From contig JASBZB010000001.1 of NCBI GenBank assembly GCA_029983695.1, forward strand, positions 62,001 through 126,000: 64,000 nucleotides of DNA, in the 5' to 3' direction. Under the pieces are notes generated by a model. It was not told where the DNA came from. It did not search any database and saw only the letters and a list, made by a program, of their open reading frames with translations. The DNA comes from Lutispora sp003527145 (GTDB lineage Bacteria; Bacillota; Clostridia; Lutisporales; Lutisporaceae). Positions 33,023-42,010 of this stretch are shown in pieces. The translations under genes were made by a program, and so were the position numbers. The first letter of the stretch is position 1, and every line of letters begins with the position of its first letter.

Positions 33023-33631
33023 ATGGACAAGAGTAAGATCAAAGACTTAGAAAAGAAGCTTATCGATATAAAAAAGGGGAGGGAGAAATCGCTTGCAGAG
33101 GAGCATCTGGGGCTGGGGGAATCCATTAAGGATAATACCAGCGAATTATCTTCTTATGATAACCATCCTGGAGATATAGGCACAGAAACCTTTGAAGCCG
33201 AAAAAAATTTTTCTTTTAGAAATAATGATAAATTTGTTATCGGTGAGGCCAATGATGCATTGAAAAAGATTGAAGACGGTTCTTACGGATTCTGTGAGCA
33301 TTGCGGAGAAGAGATTGCAGAAGAAAGGCTTGATATCCTGCCATATGCAAGGCTGTGTATTTCTTGCGAGAATGAATTCAAGTTCAAAACAGATGATGAG
33401 GAAAAGGGCAGGCCTATTGAGGAACAGATACTGACGCCGCCTTTCGGCAGGTCTTTCAAGGATAATTCACTGGAGGATAGTGTCATGTTTGACGGAGAAG
33501 ATGCCTGGCAGGATGTAAATGTTTACAATGATGTAACCTCTGACAACCCCTTTTCTAAAGATGACAGCATGGGGTATGTGGAGGATGTAGAGTCCATAAG
33601 CAACGAACAATATAAAAAACAGCTGGAATAA
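33023..33631 (+). CDS. TraR/DksA-type zinc finger protein (YteA/YlyA family)
   Basis: A 202-residue protein with an N-terminal helical segment, the block HPGDIGTETFEAEKNFS near residue 49, and a C4 zinc finger CEHCGEEI ... CISCEN (about residues 92-115). The acidic C-terminal tail is low-complexity. Bacillus YlyA, in the same position before lspA, binds RNA polymerase to stimulate forespore transcription; YteA is a related sporulation protein. A similar role here is inferred from family and position. Confidence 0.87.
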   Translation: MDKSKIKDLEKKLIDIKKGREKSLAEEHLGLGESIKDNTSELSSYDNHPGDIGTETFEAEKNFSFRNNDKFVIGEANDALKKIEDGSYGFCEHCGEEIAEERLDILPYARLCISCENEFKFKTDDEEKGRPIEEQILTPPFGRSFKDNSLEDSVMFDGEDAWQDVNVYNDVTSDNPFSKDDSMGYVEDVESISNEQYKKQLE

Positions 33632-33652
33632 AAATCGCATTTTTTGCCGGCT

Positions 33653-33663
33653 TGTGCTATAAT
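33653..33663 (+). promoter_or_regulatory. Extended -10 promoter for lspA
   Basis: TTGTGC-TATAAT (TATAAT at 33658-33663) has a TG one base upstream of the -10. The implied transcript start near 33670 falls upstream of the AAAGGGGG ribosome site, which supports the shorter lspA start. Confidence 0.5.
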
Positions 33664-33689
33664 CTTTTTTGAATAAAGGGGGTATGTTT

Positions 33690-34136
33690 TTGTATTCTAT
33701 CATTATTATCGGAGTAATAATTGCTTTAGACCAATTTATAAAGATCAAAGTTATTGAAGAAATAATGCCACATTCAAGTTTAGAGGTTATTAAAAACTTA
33801 TTTTACATAACATATGTTGAGAACCGCGGAATCTCTTTTGGGTTATTTAAAGGCAACAGAACAATCTTCATTATATTGATATTGATTATTTCTCTAGTTT
33901 TATGCTTTTACATTTTTAAGCTGAATAGAAGGTATATAGGCATTACAATATGCTTAGCTTTGATTGTGGGCGGTGCTATTGGAAATCTTATAGACAGGAT
34001 AAGGCTGGGATATGTGGTTGATTATATCCACTTCACATTTTTCCCGCCAGTATTTAATTTGGCGGATTCGGCTATCGTATGCGGTGCCATAATATTGAGT
34101 TGTTTATTAATATTTAACAAAAACATCACTTTATAG
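33690..34136 (+). CDS. lspA: Lipoprotein signal peptidase LspA (signal peptidase II)
   Basis: LspA removes signal peptides from prolipoproteins such as PstS in this window. It has four membrane helices and the catalytic aspartates in GYVVDYIHF and FNLADSAIVCG. TTG at 33690 is chosen (148 aa): AAAGGGGG lies seven bases upstream and the conserved Asp of ALDQF then falls at residue 14 as in Bacillus LspA. The alternatives at 33669 (at the predicted transcript start) and ATG 33684 (touching the ribosome site) fit less well. Confidence 0.95.
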   Translation: MYSIIIIGVIIALDQFIKIKVIEEIMPHSSLEVIKNLFYITYVENRGISFGLFKGNRTIFIILILIISLVLCFYIFKLNRRYIGITICLALIVGGAIGNLIDRIRLGYVVDYIHFTFFPPVFNLADSAIVCGAIILSCLLIFNKNITL

Positions 34137-34147
34137 AGAGGTTTTTT

Positions 34148-35065
34148 ATGGATACCATGAATTTAGATGCACTGGATATAGACAAAGATAAAAGGCTGGA
34201 TGTGTTTTTGACCGAGAGAGTAGAGGGCCATTCAAGAACTTATATAAAAAAGTTGATAGAAGATGGGTTGGTTCTTGTTGGAGAAAAAACTAAGAAAGCA
34301 AATTATAAGTTAAATGTAGGAGATACTGTATCGATCGTACTGCCGGACCCTGTTAATTTAGAAGTAAAAGCTGAAGATATCGATATTGATGTGATATATG
34401 AAGATGATGATTTATTGGTTATAAACAAGCCTCAGGGTATGGTAGTTCACCCTGCCCATGGAAATTACAGCGGCACTCTGGTAAACGGCCTTTTGAGCAG
34501 ATGTGAGGGACTATCCGGCATCAACGGAGTGATAAGACCGGGAATAGTTCATAGGATTGATAAGGATACATCGGGAGTGATAGTAGTAGCTAAGACAAAT
34601 GAAGCCCATATGGATTTATCACGACAACTGAAAGAACATTCCATCAACAGAAAGTATATTGCGTTGCTTGAGGGCAGACTGAAAGAGGATAGAGGAATCG
34701 TTGATGCCCCTATAGGCCGTGACCCAAAGGACAGGAAGAGGATGGCTGTTGTAAGCAAAAATGGAAAGAGGGCGGTCACTCATTATAAGGCAATAGAATT
34801 TTTTCAGGCTAATACATTGGTAGAAGCAAGCTTAGAAACCGGCAGGACCCACCAGATAAGAGTGCATATGGCATATTTAGGCCATCCTGTAGTAGGGGAT
34901 CTGGTTTACGGATATAAAAAGCAAAGATTTAAGCTGAAGGGTCAAATGCTTCACGCTAAGATATTAGGCTTTATGCATCCCAGGAGCGGTGAATACGTGG
35001 AATTTAGTGCTCCGCTTCCTGAATACTTTGTTAATATTTTAGAAAAACTAAAACATAATATCTAG
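34148..35065 (+). CDS. rluD: 23S rRNA pseudouridine synthase, RluD family
   Basis: RluD-type enzymes make pseudouridines in 23S rRNA. The N-terminal S4 domain (RLDVFLTERV ... SRTYIKKLIEDGLVLV) is followed by the catalytic domain with VIRPGIVHRIDKDTSG (catalytic Asp), GRTHQIRVHMAYLGHPVVGD and VYGYKK. The length of 305 aa is normal. The gene follows lspA by 11 bases and precedes the pyr leader, as ylyB does in Bacillus. The exact modified positions cannot be inferred. Confidence 0.94.
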   Translation: MDTMNLDALDIDKDKRLDVFLTERVEGHSRTYIKKLIEDGLVLVGEKTKKANYKLNVGDTVSIVLPDPVNLEVKAEDIDIDVIYEDDDLLVINKPQGMVVHPAHGNYSGTLVNGLLSRCEGLSGINGVIRPGIVHRIDKDTSGVIVVAKTNEAHMDLSRQLKEHSINRKYIALLEGRLKEDRGIVDAPIGRDPKDRKRMAVVSKNGKRAVTHYKAIEFFQANTLVEASLETGRTHQIRVHMAYLGHPVVGDLVYGYKKQRFKLKGQMLHAKILGFMHPRSGEYVEFSAPLPEYFVNILEKLKHNI

Positions 35066-35070
35066 ACAAT

Positions 35071-35182
35071 AGCACTGACCTATGGTAACATGATAAAAAC
35101 ATCCTTTAATCTGGTCCTGTGAGGCAAGAAAGGTAACGATAGTGCTTTGTATACCTATGTCTGCCCTTGGGCAGACTTTTTT
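35071..35182 (+). promoter_or_regulatory. PyrR-controlled attenuator leader of the pyr operon
   Basis: A hairpin (CCTTT 35103-35107 with AAAGG 35129-35133) displays GGTCCTGTGAGGCAAG, the consensus PyrR-binding loop (compare TCCNGNGAGG). AGCACT (35071-35076) is complementary to AGTGCT (35141-35146), and a terminator follows (GTCTGCCC/GGGCAGAC, 35159-35176, then TTTTTT). With UMP, PyrR would bind the loop and favour termination, repressing the operon when pyrimidines are plentiful. Confidence 0.88.
35159..35182 (+). terminator. Regulated terminator of the pyr leader
   Basis: GTCTGCCC and GGGCAGAC form a tight hairpin, followed by six T. It is the PyrR-dependent terminator. Confidence 0.85.
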
Positions 35183-35236
35183 AGTTTATCCCTTGACCAC
35201 CAAGGAATACCTCATATAAAAGAAGGAGGTGAGAAT

Positions 35237-35776
35237 ATGATCATTAAGAATGAATTGATGGATGAAAAAGCAATAAACAGAGCTTTGACCAGAATAGCTC
35301 ATGAAATAGTAGAAAAAAACAAAGGCGTAGACAATATATGCTTTTTAGGGATTAAAACAAGGGGATTGCCCTTGGCATCGAGGTTGGCAAACAAGATTTT
35401 ATTTATAGAGGGTCAGGCGGTCAGCTTTGCAGAGATCGATGTGACAAATTACAGGGATGATTTAGAAAGCAAAAGAGTAGAGTTAAAATCAGATATCATG
35501 GCTATAAATTTAGATTTAAAGGATAAAAAGGTGGTTTTGGTAGATGACGTTTTATTTACAGGAAGAACAGTCAGAGCTGCTATGGATGCCATAATGGATT
35601 ATGGGAGGCCTGTGTCTATTCAATTAGCCGTATTGGTAGATAGAGGTCATAGAGAGCTTCCAATAAGAGCGGATTATGTTGGGAAAAATCTTCCTACCTC
35701 AAGAAGTGAGGAAGTTATTGTGAATTTAAATGAGATAGATGGACGAGATATTGTTTTACTGGTAGAAAATGAGTAG
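35237..35776 (+). CDS. pyrR: Pyr operon attenuation protein / uracil phosphoribosyltransferase PyrR
   Basis: PyrR binds pyr leader RNA in the presence of UMP and also has uracil phosphoribosyltransferase activity. The PRPP-binding motif VVLVDDVLFTGRTVRAA is near residue 95, and GIKTRGLPLA and SEEVIVNLNEIDG are also typical. The ATG at 35237 follows AAGGAGG by seven bases and gives 179 aa, the usual size; the upstream open frame from 35147 runs through the terminator hairpin and is rejected. The leader just upstream is its own target. Confidence 0.97.
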   Translation: MIIKNELMDEKAINRALTRIAHEIVEKNKGVDNICFLGIKTRGLPLASRLANKILFIEGQAVSFAEIDVTNYRDDLESKRVELKSDIMAINLDLKDKKVVLVDDVLFTGRTVRAAMDAIMDYGRPVSIQLAVLVDRGHRELPIRADYVGKNLPTSRSEEVIVNLNEIDGRDIVLLVENE

Positions 35777-35818
35777 TTTATTGACTGCTCTATTTTTTTG
35801 AAAGCTTGGAGGTAAGAC

Positions 35819-37120
35819 ATGGAAATATTGATGAAGAATTGTATGCTGGCAGACGGTGTAAACGATTACTGCGGATTGTTTGATGTTTTAATACAGCATG
35901 GGAGGATAACCCGAATAGATAAGGATATCATCGCACTTGAAGCAGAAAGAAGCATAGATCTGAGAGGAAATGCAGTCGTGCCCGGCTTTATTGATATGCA
36001 TTGTCATCTTAGGGAGCCGGGTTATGAATATAAGGAAACTGTTGAGAGCGGCAGCAGGGCTGCAGCCAGGGGAGGATATACGACGATTTGCTGCATGCCA
36101 AATACAAAACCGGTTATAGATAATATAAACGCGCTTAAAGCATTGAGGGATATAATTGATAAGAGCAGTAAGATAGAGGTCATACCTATAGGGGCACTGA
36201 CTTTAGGACAGAAAGGTCATGAACTATGTGATCTCCAGGCAATGAGCGATGAAGGTATCAGCTTATTCTCAGATGATGGATGTCCCGTGATGAATAATTC
36301 TATAATGCTTCAAGGCTTGAGGCAATCTTTAAAGAAGAAATTTCTTATAATAGATCATTGCGAAGACATTGACTTAGCCGGAGACGGGGTAATAAATGAA
36401 GGCGAAGCCTGTACAAGACTGGGCTTAAAAGGGATACCTGCTTTGGCGGAGGAATTGCAGGTGATGAGGGATGCAGTGCTGTCGCAGCATACAAGTGCTG
36501 GAATACACATTGCCCACATAAGCACGGAAGGTTCCCTTAATATTATTAGAAAAGCAAAGCAAAATGGAATTAAATTGAGCTGTGAAGTCACACCTCACCA
36601 TTTATCACTATCTGAAGAAGATATATTGACTCACGATACCAGTTTTAAGGTAAATCCACCATTGAGAAGATTTCAGGACGTCTTAGCCCTAAGAGAGGGA
36701 TTAAAGGATGGTACTATAGATGTTATTGCAACGGATCATGCGCCGCACAGCCTATCTGATAAGCCGGGTGATTTTATTAAAGCAGCCAACGGGATTTCAG
36801 GAATCGAACTGGCTTTTTCTGTATGCTACACATATCTGGTAAAGACTGGGATATTGAGTTTGAATGAGCTGATCAGCAAAATGAGCTATAAACCGTCTGA
36901 ACTTTTGAATCTTGGGAAAGGTAGAGTAGCTGAGGGCAGCATTGCAGATTTAGTGGTTATCGATTTAGATACTGAGTTCATTGCAGATAGAGATAAGCTT
37001 ATATCAAAGGGGAAAAACACTCCATACCATGGCAAAAAATTATGGGGAGAGACATTGTTGACCATATCAAAGGGTAGAATAGCATATGAGAAGGAAGGTT
37101 ATTTAGATGTTTACAGATAA
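35819..37120 (+). CDS. pyrC: Dihydroorotase PyrC
   Basis: PyrC cyclises carbamoyl aspartate to dihydroorotate. Zinc-ligand motif DMHCHLREPG is near residue 59, with IAHISTEGS, and IATDHAPHS near residue 303. At 433 aa it is the type I form of Firmicutes. It follows pyrR directly; in Bacillus pyrP and pyrB lie between them, and these are missing here. It overlaps pyrF by 14 bases. Confidence 0.96.
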   Translation: MEILMKNCMLADGVNDYCGLFDVLIQHGRITRIDKDIIALEAERSIDLRGNAVVPGFIDMHCHLREPGYEYKETVESGSRAAARGGYTTICCMPNTKPVIDNINALKALRDIIDKSSKIEVIPIGALTLGQKGHELCDLQAMSDEGISLFSDDGCPVMNNSIMLQGLRQSLKKKFLIIDHCEDIDLAGDGVINEGEACTRLGLKGIPALAEELQVMRDAVLSQHTSAGIHIAHISTEGSLNIIRKAKQNGIKLSCEVTPHHLSLSEEDILTHDTSFKVNPPLRRFQDVLALREGLKDGTIDVIATDHAPHSLSDKPGDFIKAANGISGIELAFSVCYTYLVKTGILSLNELISKMSYKPSELLNLGKGRVAEGSIADLVVIDLDTEFIADRDKLISKGKNTPYHGKKLWGETLLTISKGRIAYEKEGYLDVYR

Positions 37121-38039
37121 ATTGATAGAAAGAATAATAGAGATGAAAAATCACTGTATAGTGGGAATAGATCCCCATTACAATATAATCCCCGATTATT
37201 TAAAGAGTCAATATTTGAAGGATGAAGAGGAAGATGCAGAAAATTTGGCAGAGCTGCTTTATACATTCAGCAAAGAGATAATAGATCATATATATGATAT
37301 TGTGCCGGCGGTAAAACCTCAGATAGCCTTTTTTGAAAGATACGGCTCGTCAGGGTTAAGGGCTTTCGAAAGGGTATGCAGTTATGCTAAAAGAAAAGGG
37401 CTTTTTATTATAGCTGATGTAAAAAGGGGCGATATAGGAAGCACATGTGAGGCCTATTCACATTATTATTTAGGTGAAGGCTCAAGCTCTCTGGCCTGCG
37501 ATGCAATAACAGTAAATCCCTATCTGGGAAGAGATTCAATCGATCCTTTTATAGAAAAATGCATAAATGGCGATAAGGGAATATTTATACTTGTGAAAAC
37601 TTCTAATAAATCATCAGTAGATATACAGGATTTGACTTGTGATGGCAAAAGGATATATGAACATGCAGCCGAAATGGTTGTTTCGCTGGGAGAAGGTCAT
37701 GAAGGCGCAAGAGGGTATAATCCGATAGGAGCAGTTGTCGGAGGTACTTTCAGGGAAGAAGGAGAAAAGTTGAGAAGCGTCATGAAGACCAATTATTTTC
37801 TCGTTCCCGGGTATGGTGCTCAAGGCGGTTCGGCATCAGATCTGCCGGGGTATTTTAATGAAGACGGACTGGGTTCAATTATTAATTCATCAAGGGGTAT
37901 AATAGGAGCTTATTTGTTGGATAAGTATAGAAGGGCCTATAATGAAAAATCTTATGGTAAGGCAGCCAGGAAAGCAGCTTTGGATATGAGAGATGAAATC
38001 AACAGCCACTTGGAAAAAAACGATAAAGTGGCTTGGTAG
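37107..38039 (+). CDS. pyrF: Orotidine 5'-phosphate decarboxylase PyrF (type 2)
   Basis: PyrF decarboxylates OMP to UMP. The catalytic cluster reads ADVKRGDIGSTCEAYSHYY, with GIDPH near the N terminus and VPGYGAQGGSASDL near the phosphate site. The 310-residue length and wording fit the longer type 2 subfamily rather than the short (about 240 aa) Bacillus form. It is translationally coupled to pyrC by overlap. Confidence 0.95.
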   Translation: MFTDKLIERIIEMKNHCIVGIDPHYNIIPDYLKSQYLKDEEEDAENLAELLYTFSKEIIDHIYDIVPAVKPQIAFFERYGSSGLRAFERVCSYAKRKGLFIIADVKRGDIGSTCEAYSHYYLGEGSSSLACDAITVNPYLGRDSIDPFIEKCINGDKGIFILVKTSNKSSVDIQDLTCDGKRIYEHAAEMVVSLGEGHEGARGYNPIGAVVGGTFREEGEKLRSVMKTNYFLVPGYGAQGGSASDLPGYFNEDGLGSIINSSRGIIGAYLLDKYRRAYNEKSYGKAARKAALDMRDEINSHLEKNDKVAW

Positions 38040-38050
38040 GAGGCATATGA

Positions 38051-38818
38051 ATGGAACGTGAAATATGCTCAATAGTATCTAATGACAGAGTGGCAAAAGA
38101 TATATATAAATTAGTGATCAGTTCAAAAAGTATAATTAAGGAGGCATCAGCAGGTCAATTCCTTCACATAAAACCTTCTTTGAATTATGATCCTTTGCTG
38201 AGAAGGCCGATAAGCATCTGTAAAGCAGATTTGGCAAAAGGTCATATAGTGCTGTTATATAGAGTTTGCGGCAAAGGGACAAGGCTGTTTGGAGAGCTTA
38301 GGGAAGGCGATTGCTTGGATATTATGGGCCCCTTGGGCAAAGGCTTTCCTATATTAAAAGATAAAAAAGCCGCCGTTATAGGTGGAGGCATCGGAATAGC
38401 ACCGCTATTGGAGCTTTGCCAAAACCTTAATTCTCCTGATATATATATGGGCTTTAGGGATGAGGTGTACTTTGTTGATGAATTTATAAAGCATTCGGAT
38501 GCGTTTTTCCTCTACACGGAAGATGGAAGCAGGGGAAGCAAAGGATATCCCATAGAGGCTCTTACAAGAAATATAAGCAGCTATGAAGTGGTTTATGCCT
38601 GTGGACCAAAGATGATGCTGAGTAAAGTAAAGGAGCTATGTGAAACAAATTCTGTTGAATGCTATCTTTCGATGGAGGAACGAATGGGATGCGGTGTAGG
38701 AGCTTGCCTGGTATGCGCTTGTGAAAGCAGTGAGGAAAGTTATTACAAAAAGGTATGCGTAGACGGACCGGTATTTAATAGCAGAGAGGTGAAGTTTGAT
38801 GATCGATATGAGCGTTGA
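38051..38818 (+). CDS. pyrK: Dihydroorotate dehydrogenase electron transfer subunit PyrK
   Basis: PyrK carries FAD and a 2Fe-2S cluster and links PyrD to NAD+. The FAD-binding segment LLRRPISICKAD, the NAD pocket AVIGGGIGIAPLLEL and the cluster cysteines MGCGVGACLVCAC are all visible, in the usual order, in 255 aa. The 3' end overlaps pyrD. This makes the dehydrogenase the type 1B enzyme typical of Firmicutes. Confidence 0.95.
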   Translation: MEREICSIVSNDRVAKDIYKLVISSKSIIKEASAGQFLHIKPSLNYDPLLRRPISICKADLAKGHIVLLYRVCGKGTRLFGELREGDCLDIMGPLGKGFPILKDKKAAVIGGGIGIAPLLELCQNLNSPDIYMGFRDEVYFVDEFIKHSDAFFLYTEDGSRGSKGYPIEALTRNISSYEVVYACGPKMMLSKVKELCETNSVECYLSMEERMGCGVGACLVCACESSEESYYKKVCVDGPVFNSREVKFDDRYER

Positions 38819-39716
38819 TATAGGCGGACTGAGATTAAAAAATCCGGTGCTGGTTTCGTCTGGTACCTTTGGTTTTGGAAGGGAATATTCGAAATTTTAT
38901 GATCTGAACTCTTTGGGGGGCATAGCGGTAAAAGGAATAACCTTGAAGCCCAGAAAAGGCAATAAGCCTCCGAGGATAGCAGAAACAGCTGCCGGCATAT
39001 TAAATAGTGTGGGACTGGAGAATCCAGGCTTATATGGCTTCATGGAAAAGGAGCTGCCATTTCTGAAAAGGTACAAAGTGCCTATTATAGCTAATATATC
39101 AGGAAATACCGTAGAAGAATATTCTATAATGGCACAGGAATTGTACAATAGCGTTGATGCCATTGAGCTTAACGTGTCCTGTCCTAATGTCAGAGAAGGA
39201 GGCATTGCATTTGGAACAAAACCGGAATTGATATACCAGGTTACAAATGCGGTAAAAAAACGCATCGGAATTCCTTTGATCGTCAAGCTTTCTCCCAATG
39301 TGACGGATATTTCAGAAATGGCATTAGTCGCTGAAGGAGCGGGAGCGGATTGCATATCTTTGATCAATACAATGATAGGGATGAAAATAGACATAGAAAA
39401 TAAGAGACCATATTTTGACAATGCTGTTGCCGGTTTATCAGGTCCGGCGGTCAAGCCTGTTGCATTAAGAATGGTATGGCAAGCTGCTGAAAAGGTTAAT
39501 ATCCCTATAATCGGCATGGGCGGCATAAGCACATGGAGAGATGCAATAGAATTTATTATGGCCGGAGCGGCTGCTATATCAATAGGCACTGCAAACTTCT
39601 ATAATCCTTATGCTCCTATAGAAGTGCTTGATGGTATACGAAATTATATGGAATATAGTGGATTAAATAGGATCGAAGAAATTAAAATAAACAGAGGAGT
39701 GAAAAATTATGAATAA
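38799..39716 (+). CDS. pyrD: Dihydroorotate dehydrogenase catalytic subunit PyrD (type 1B)
   Basis: The FMN-dependent TIM-barrel subunit that oxidises dihydroorotate. It shows LKNPVLVSSGTFGFGREY, IELNVSCPNVREGG (active-site Cys/Asn region), PLIVKLSPNVTDI and PIIGMGGISTWRDAIEF. ATG at 38799 (305 aa) is preceded by AGAGAGGTG; a TTG one codon earlier is also possible. The start lies inside the end of pyrK, and the stop inside the start of pyrE, so the operon is tightly coupled. Confidence 0.95.
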   Translation: MIDMSVDIGGLRLKNPVLVSSGTFGFGREYSKFYDLNSLGGIAVKGITLKPRKGNKPPRIAETAAGILNSVGLENPGLYGFMEKELPFLKRYKVPIIANISGNTVEEYSIMAQELYNSVDAIELNVSCPNVREGGIAFGTKPELIYQVTNAVKKRIGIPLIVKLSPNVTDISEMALVAEGAGADCISLINTMIGMKIDIENKRPYFDNAVAGLSGPAVKPVALRMVWQAAEKVNIPIIGMGGISTWRDAIEFIMAGAAAISIGTANFYNPYAPIEVLDGIRNYMEYSGLNRIEEIKINRGVKNYE

Positions 39717-40284
39717 TCATGAAATAAATGAAATACTTATTAAATGTGGGGTACTTTTAGAAGGACATTTCCTTTTGACCTCCGGAAAGCATAGCAACAA
39801 ATACTTACAATGTGCAAGGCTATTTCAATTTCCTGAGCAAAGTGAATCTATTTCCCGAGTGCTTGCGGAAAAAATGAAAAAGTATGATGCGGATATGGTG
39901 GTCGGACCTGCTATAGGAGGCATAATTCTTGCTTATGAGGTGGCAAGGCAGCTGGGATTAAAGGCTTTATTTGCCGAAAGAGAAAATGGAGTTATGACAC
40001 TCAGGAGAGGCTTTGAAATAGAGAAAGGAAAGAAAGTAATAGTCGTCGAGGATGTAGTTACTACCGGTGGGTCTGTAAAGGAAGTCATAAAACTTGTGGA
40101 GGATTTGGGGGGCATAGTAGCTGCTGTCGGTTCCGTGATCGATAGAAGCGGTGAAAGAGCAGAGTTTAACAGACCCTTTGATTCTGTTTTAAAGATGGAT
40201 GTGGATACTTATGATGCCGAAAATTGTCCGTTATGCAAGCTGGGCTCCACGCCTTACAAACCGGGAAGCAGGAAATTTAAATAA
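39709..40284 (+). CDS. pyrE: Orotate phosphoribosyltransferase PyrE
   Basis: PyrE joins orotate to PRPP to give OMP. The PRPP motif VIVVEDVVTTGGSVKEVI is near residue 105 and LTSGKHSNKYLQCARLF near residue 24. At 191 aa with a C-terminal pair CPLCK, it matches the family form found in many Clostridia and archaea rather than the E. coli form. It ends the pyr operon; no clear intrinsic terminator follows. Confidence 0.95.
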   Translation: MNNHEINEILIKCGVLLEGHFLLTSGKHSNKYLQCARLFQFPEQSESISRVLAEKMKKYDADMVVGPAIGGIILAYEVARQLGLKALFAERENGVMTLRRGFEIEKGKKVIVVEDVVTTGGSVKEVIKLVEDLGGIVAAVGSVIDRSGERAEFNRPFDSVLKMDVDTYDAENCPLCKLGSTPYKPGSRKFK

Positions 40285-40548
40285 TAAGTTAAATAAATAA
40301 CAAATGTTGAAATTTGGCAGAGAATCGTATATAATTTCAAACAATATATCTTTTTTTGAATATTCACAAAAGAAATATTTATACAGATTTTTTACATATC
40401 CGACTGTATTCTGAAAAATAAAAATATTTTGACATATAGCAGGTGTTTTACTTGTTTATGTAGAATAAATAAAAAAATATTTAAAAAAGGGGGGGGTATA
40501 TGGAAAAAAATGCTTAAATTCTCTCATGGAAAAAGAAAGGAAGGTGTA

Positions 40549-41961
40549 ATGATGGAACAGAAAGAGAGAGAAAGTTGGGGATCTCGGATTGGCTTTATTA
40601 TGGCAGCAGCAGGTTCTGCTATAGGTCTTGGTAACATTTGGAGATTCCCTTACCTGACCGGCATGAACGGTGGTGGCGCATTTATTGTTATTTATTTAGC
40701 CTGTGTTTTCTTCATTGGTCTCAGCATTATGCTTGCTGAACTTACCGTAGGCAGAAGGACTCACCTTGCAGCGGTAGGAGCTTATAAGACTAATAGCAAA
40801 AGCTGGACTTTTGCTGGAGTGCTGGGAGTTCTTAGTGGATTTATGATCATGGGTTTCTATCCGGTAGTCGGTGGATGGTCTATGGCTTATATAGTAAAAT
40901 CCTTTACCGGTCTACTCTCAAATCCTGCGGCAGTTGGGGATGCATTTGGTGCTTTTATTGGAGACCCTATTCAGCCATTGATTTGGACGGTTCTTTATAT
41001 GCTGATCAACGTTTATATCGTTGCAAGAGGAGTTACCAAAGGAATTGAAACGGCAGGAAAGATATTAATGCCGATGCTTTTTGGATTGCTTATAATAATT
41101 ATTATTAAAGGCCTTACTTTGACAGGCTCAAGCTCAGGACTTTCATTCTTGTTTGTACCTGATTGGTCTGTAGTAAACGGCAATACTTTCTTAGCCGCGT
41201 TGGGGCAGGCGTTCTTCTCGCTGAGCCTAGGCATGGGATGTATGATCACTTATGGAAGCTATCTGAATAAACAAGAAAAGCTTCCGCAAAATGCTTTGAT
41301 TGTAGTTACAATGGATACTTGTGCTGCTATTCTGGCAGGCCTTGCTTTATTCCCTGCACTATTTGCATTTGGATTGGAGCCTACAGCAGGCCCCGGTTTG
41401 GTTTTTGTAGTGGCACCTCAGATATTTGCGGGAATGGGCGGCTTCGGAATGATTTTCTCAGCTTTCTTCTTTTTAGCATTGATGATTGCAGCTCTTACCT
41501 CATCAGTGTCTTTATTAGAAGTGGTTGTTGCATATTTAATGGATGAAAGAAAAATGTCAAGAAAATCTGCTGTTTATGGTACTTCTGTAGTTATGCTTAT
41601 ATTATGTGTGCTTTCCTCACTATCTCTGGGAGTCATGTCAAAGGCCACTGTACTTGGGGTTGGAGCTTTTGATTTCTTTGATATCCTGACTGACAAGATA
41701 TTCCTGGCAATTGGCGGAATGCTGTTAGCGATATTTGCAGGTTGGTTCTTGAAGAAAGAAGATCTCAGAGACGAACTTACAAATGGAGGAACACTAAAAT
41801 TTGGGCTATTTGAGGCATGGTATATTATGATCAAATATGTAATTCCGGTTTTGATAGGCATAGTTGCATTTGTAGGAATTACATCGATAGCTCAAAAAGG
41901 CTTAATGATATTTGGACTTCTGGTAATTGTTGTGCTTGCAGCGTTCTCTAAAAAGCTTTAG
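40549..41961 (+). CDS. Sodium-dependent transporter, NSS/SNF family
   Basis: A neurotransmitter:sodium symporter-type carrier (LeuT fold), importing an amino acid or related solute with Na+. The first helix holds the ion and substrate motif GSAIGLGNIWRFPYL, and WESRIGFIM-like wording precedes it; about 11-12 hydrophobic segments span 470 aa, a bacterial (short) form. ATG at 40549 or 40552 is preceded by AAGGAAGG. The in-frame sequence upstream to 40429 is Lys/Gly-rich and not part of the family. Substrate cannot be told. The 264-base gap upstream is AT-rich without a clear promoter. A bidirectional terminator follows. Confidence 0.92.
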   Translation: MMEQKERESWGSRIGFIMAAAGSAIGLGNIWRFPYLTGMNGGGAFIVIYLACVFFIGLSIMLAELTVGRRTHLAAVGAYKTNSKSWTFAGVLGVLSGFMIMGFYPVVGGWSMAYIVKSFTGLLSNPAAVGDAFGAFIGDPIQPLIWTVLYMLINVYIVARGVTKGIETAGKILMPMLFGLLIIIIIKGLTLTGSSSGLSFLFVPDWSVVNGNTFLAALGQAFFSLSLGMGCMITYGSYLNKQEKLPQNALIVVTMDTCAAILAGLALFPALFAFGLEPTAGPGLVFVVAPQIFAGMGGFGMIFSAFFFLALMIAALTSSVSLLEVVVAYLMDERKMSRKSAVYGTSVVMLILCVLSSLSLGVMSKATVLGVGAFDFFDILTDKIFLAIGGMLLAIFAGWFLKKEDLRDELTNGGTLKFGLFEAWYIMIKYVIPVLIGIVAFVGITSIAQKGLMIFGLLVIVVLAAFSKKL

Positions 41962-41976
41962 TATATTTATGTATAA

Positions 41977-42010
41977 TAAAAGGATCTGGTTTATGGACCA
42001 GATCCTTTTA
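41977..42010. terminator. Bidirectional terminator between the symporter gene and rqcH
   Basis: TAAAAGGATCTGGT pairs perfectly with ACCAGATCCTTTTA around a six-base loop, with T-rich sequence on either side. It serves the two converging genes; the rqcH stop codon overlaps the stem. Confidence 0.85.

Noticed and set aside
35147..35236. A longer pyrR or a leader peptide in the pyr leader
   Set aside because: The frame runs through the PyrR-dependent terminator hairpin; AAGGAGG and family length support the ATG at 35237.
38897..39589. A 230-codon open frame on the minus strand opposite pyrD
   Set aside because: It is the antisense shadow of a well-supported coding gene; its translation shows no family features and it has no credible ribosome site.
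40429..40548. N-terminal extension of the sodium symporter and a TTGACA at 40429 as its promoter
   Set aside because: The extension is not family sequence and the GGAAGG ribosome site points to ATG 40549/40552. No -10 hexamer lies 16-18 bases after TTGACA.
41001..41120. Low-complexity AT-rich run in the symporter gene as a possible frameshift
   Set aside because: The reading frame continues unbroken through a hydrophobic Ile-rich helix, which explains the composition.
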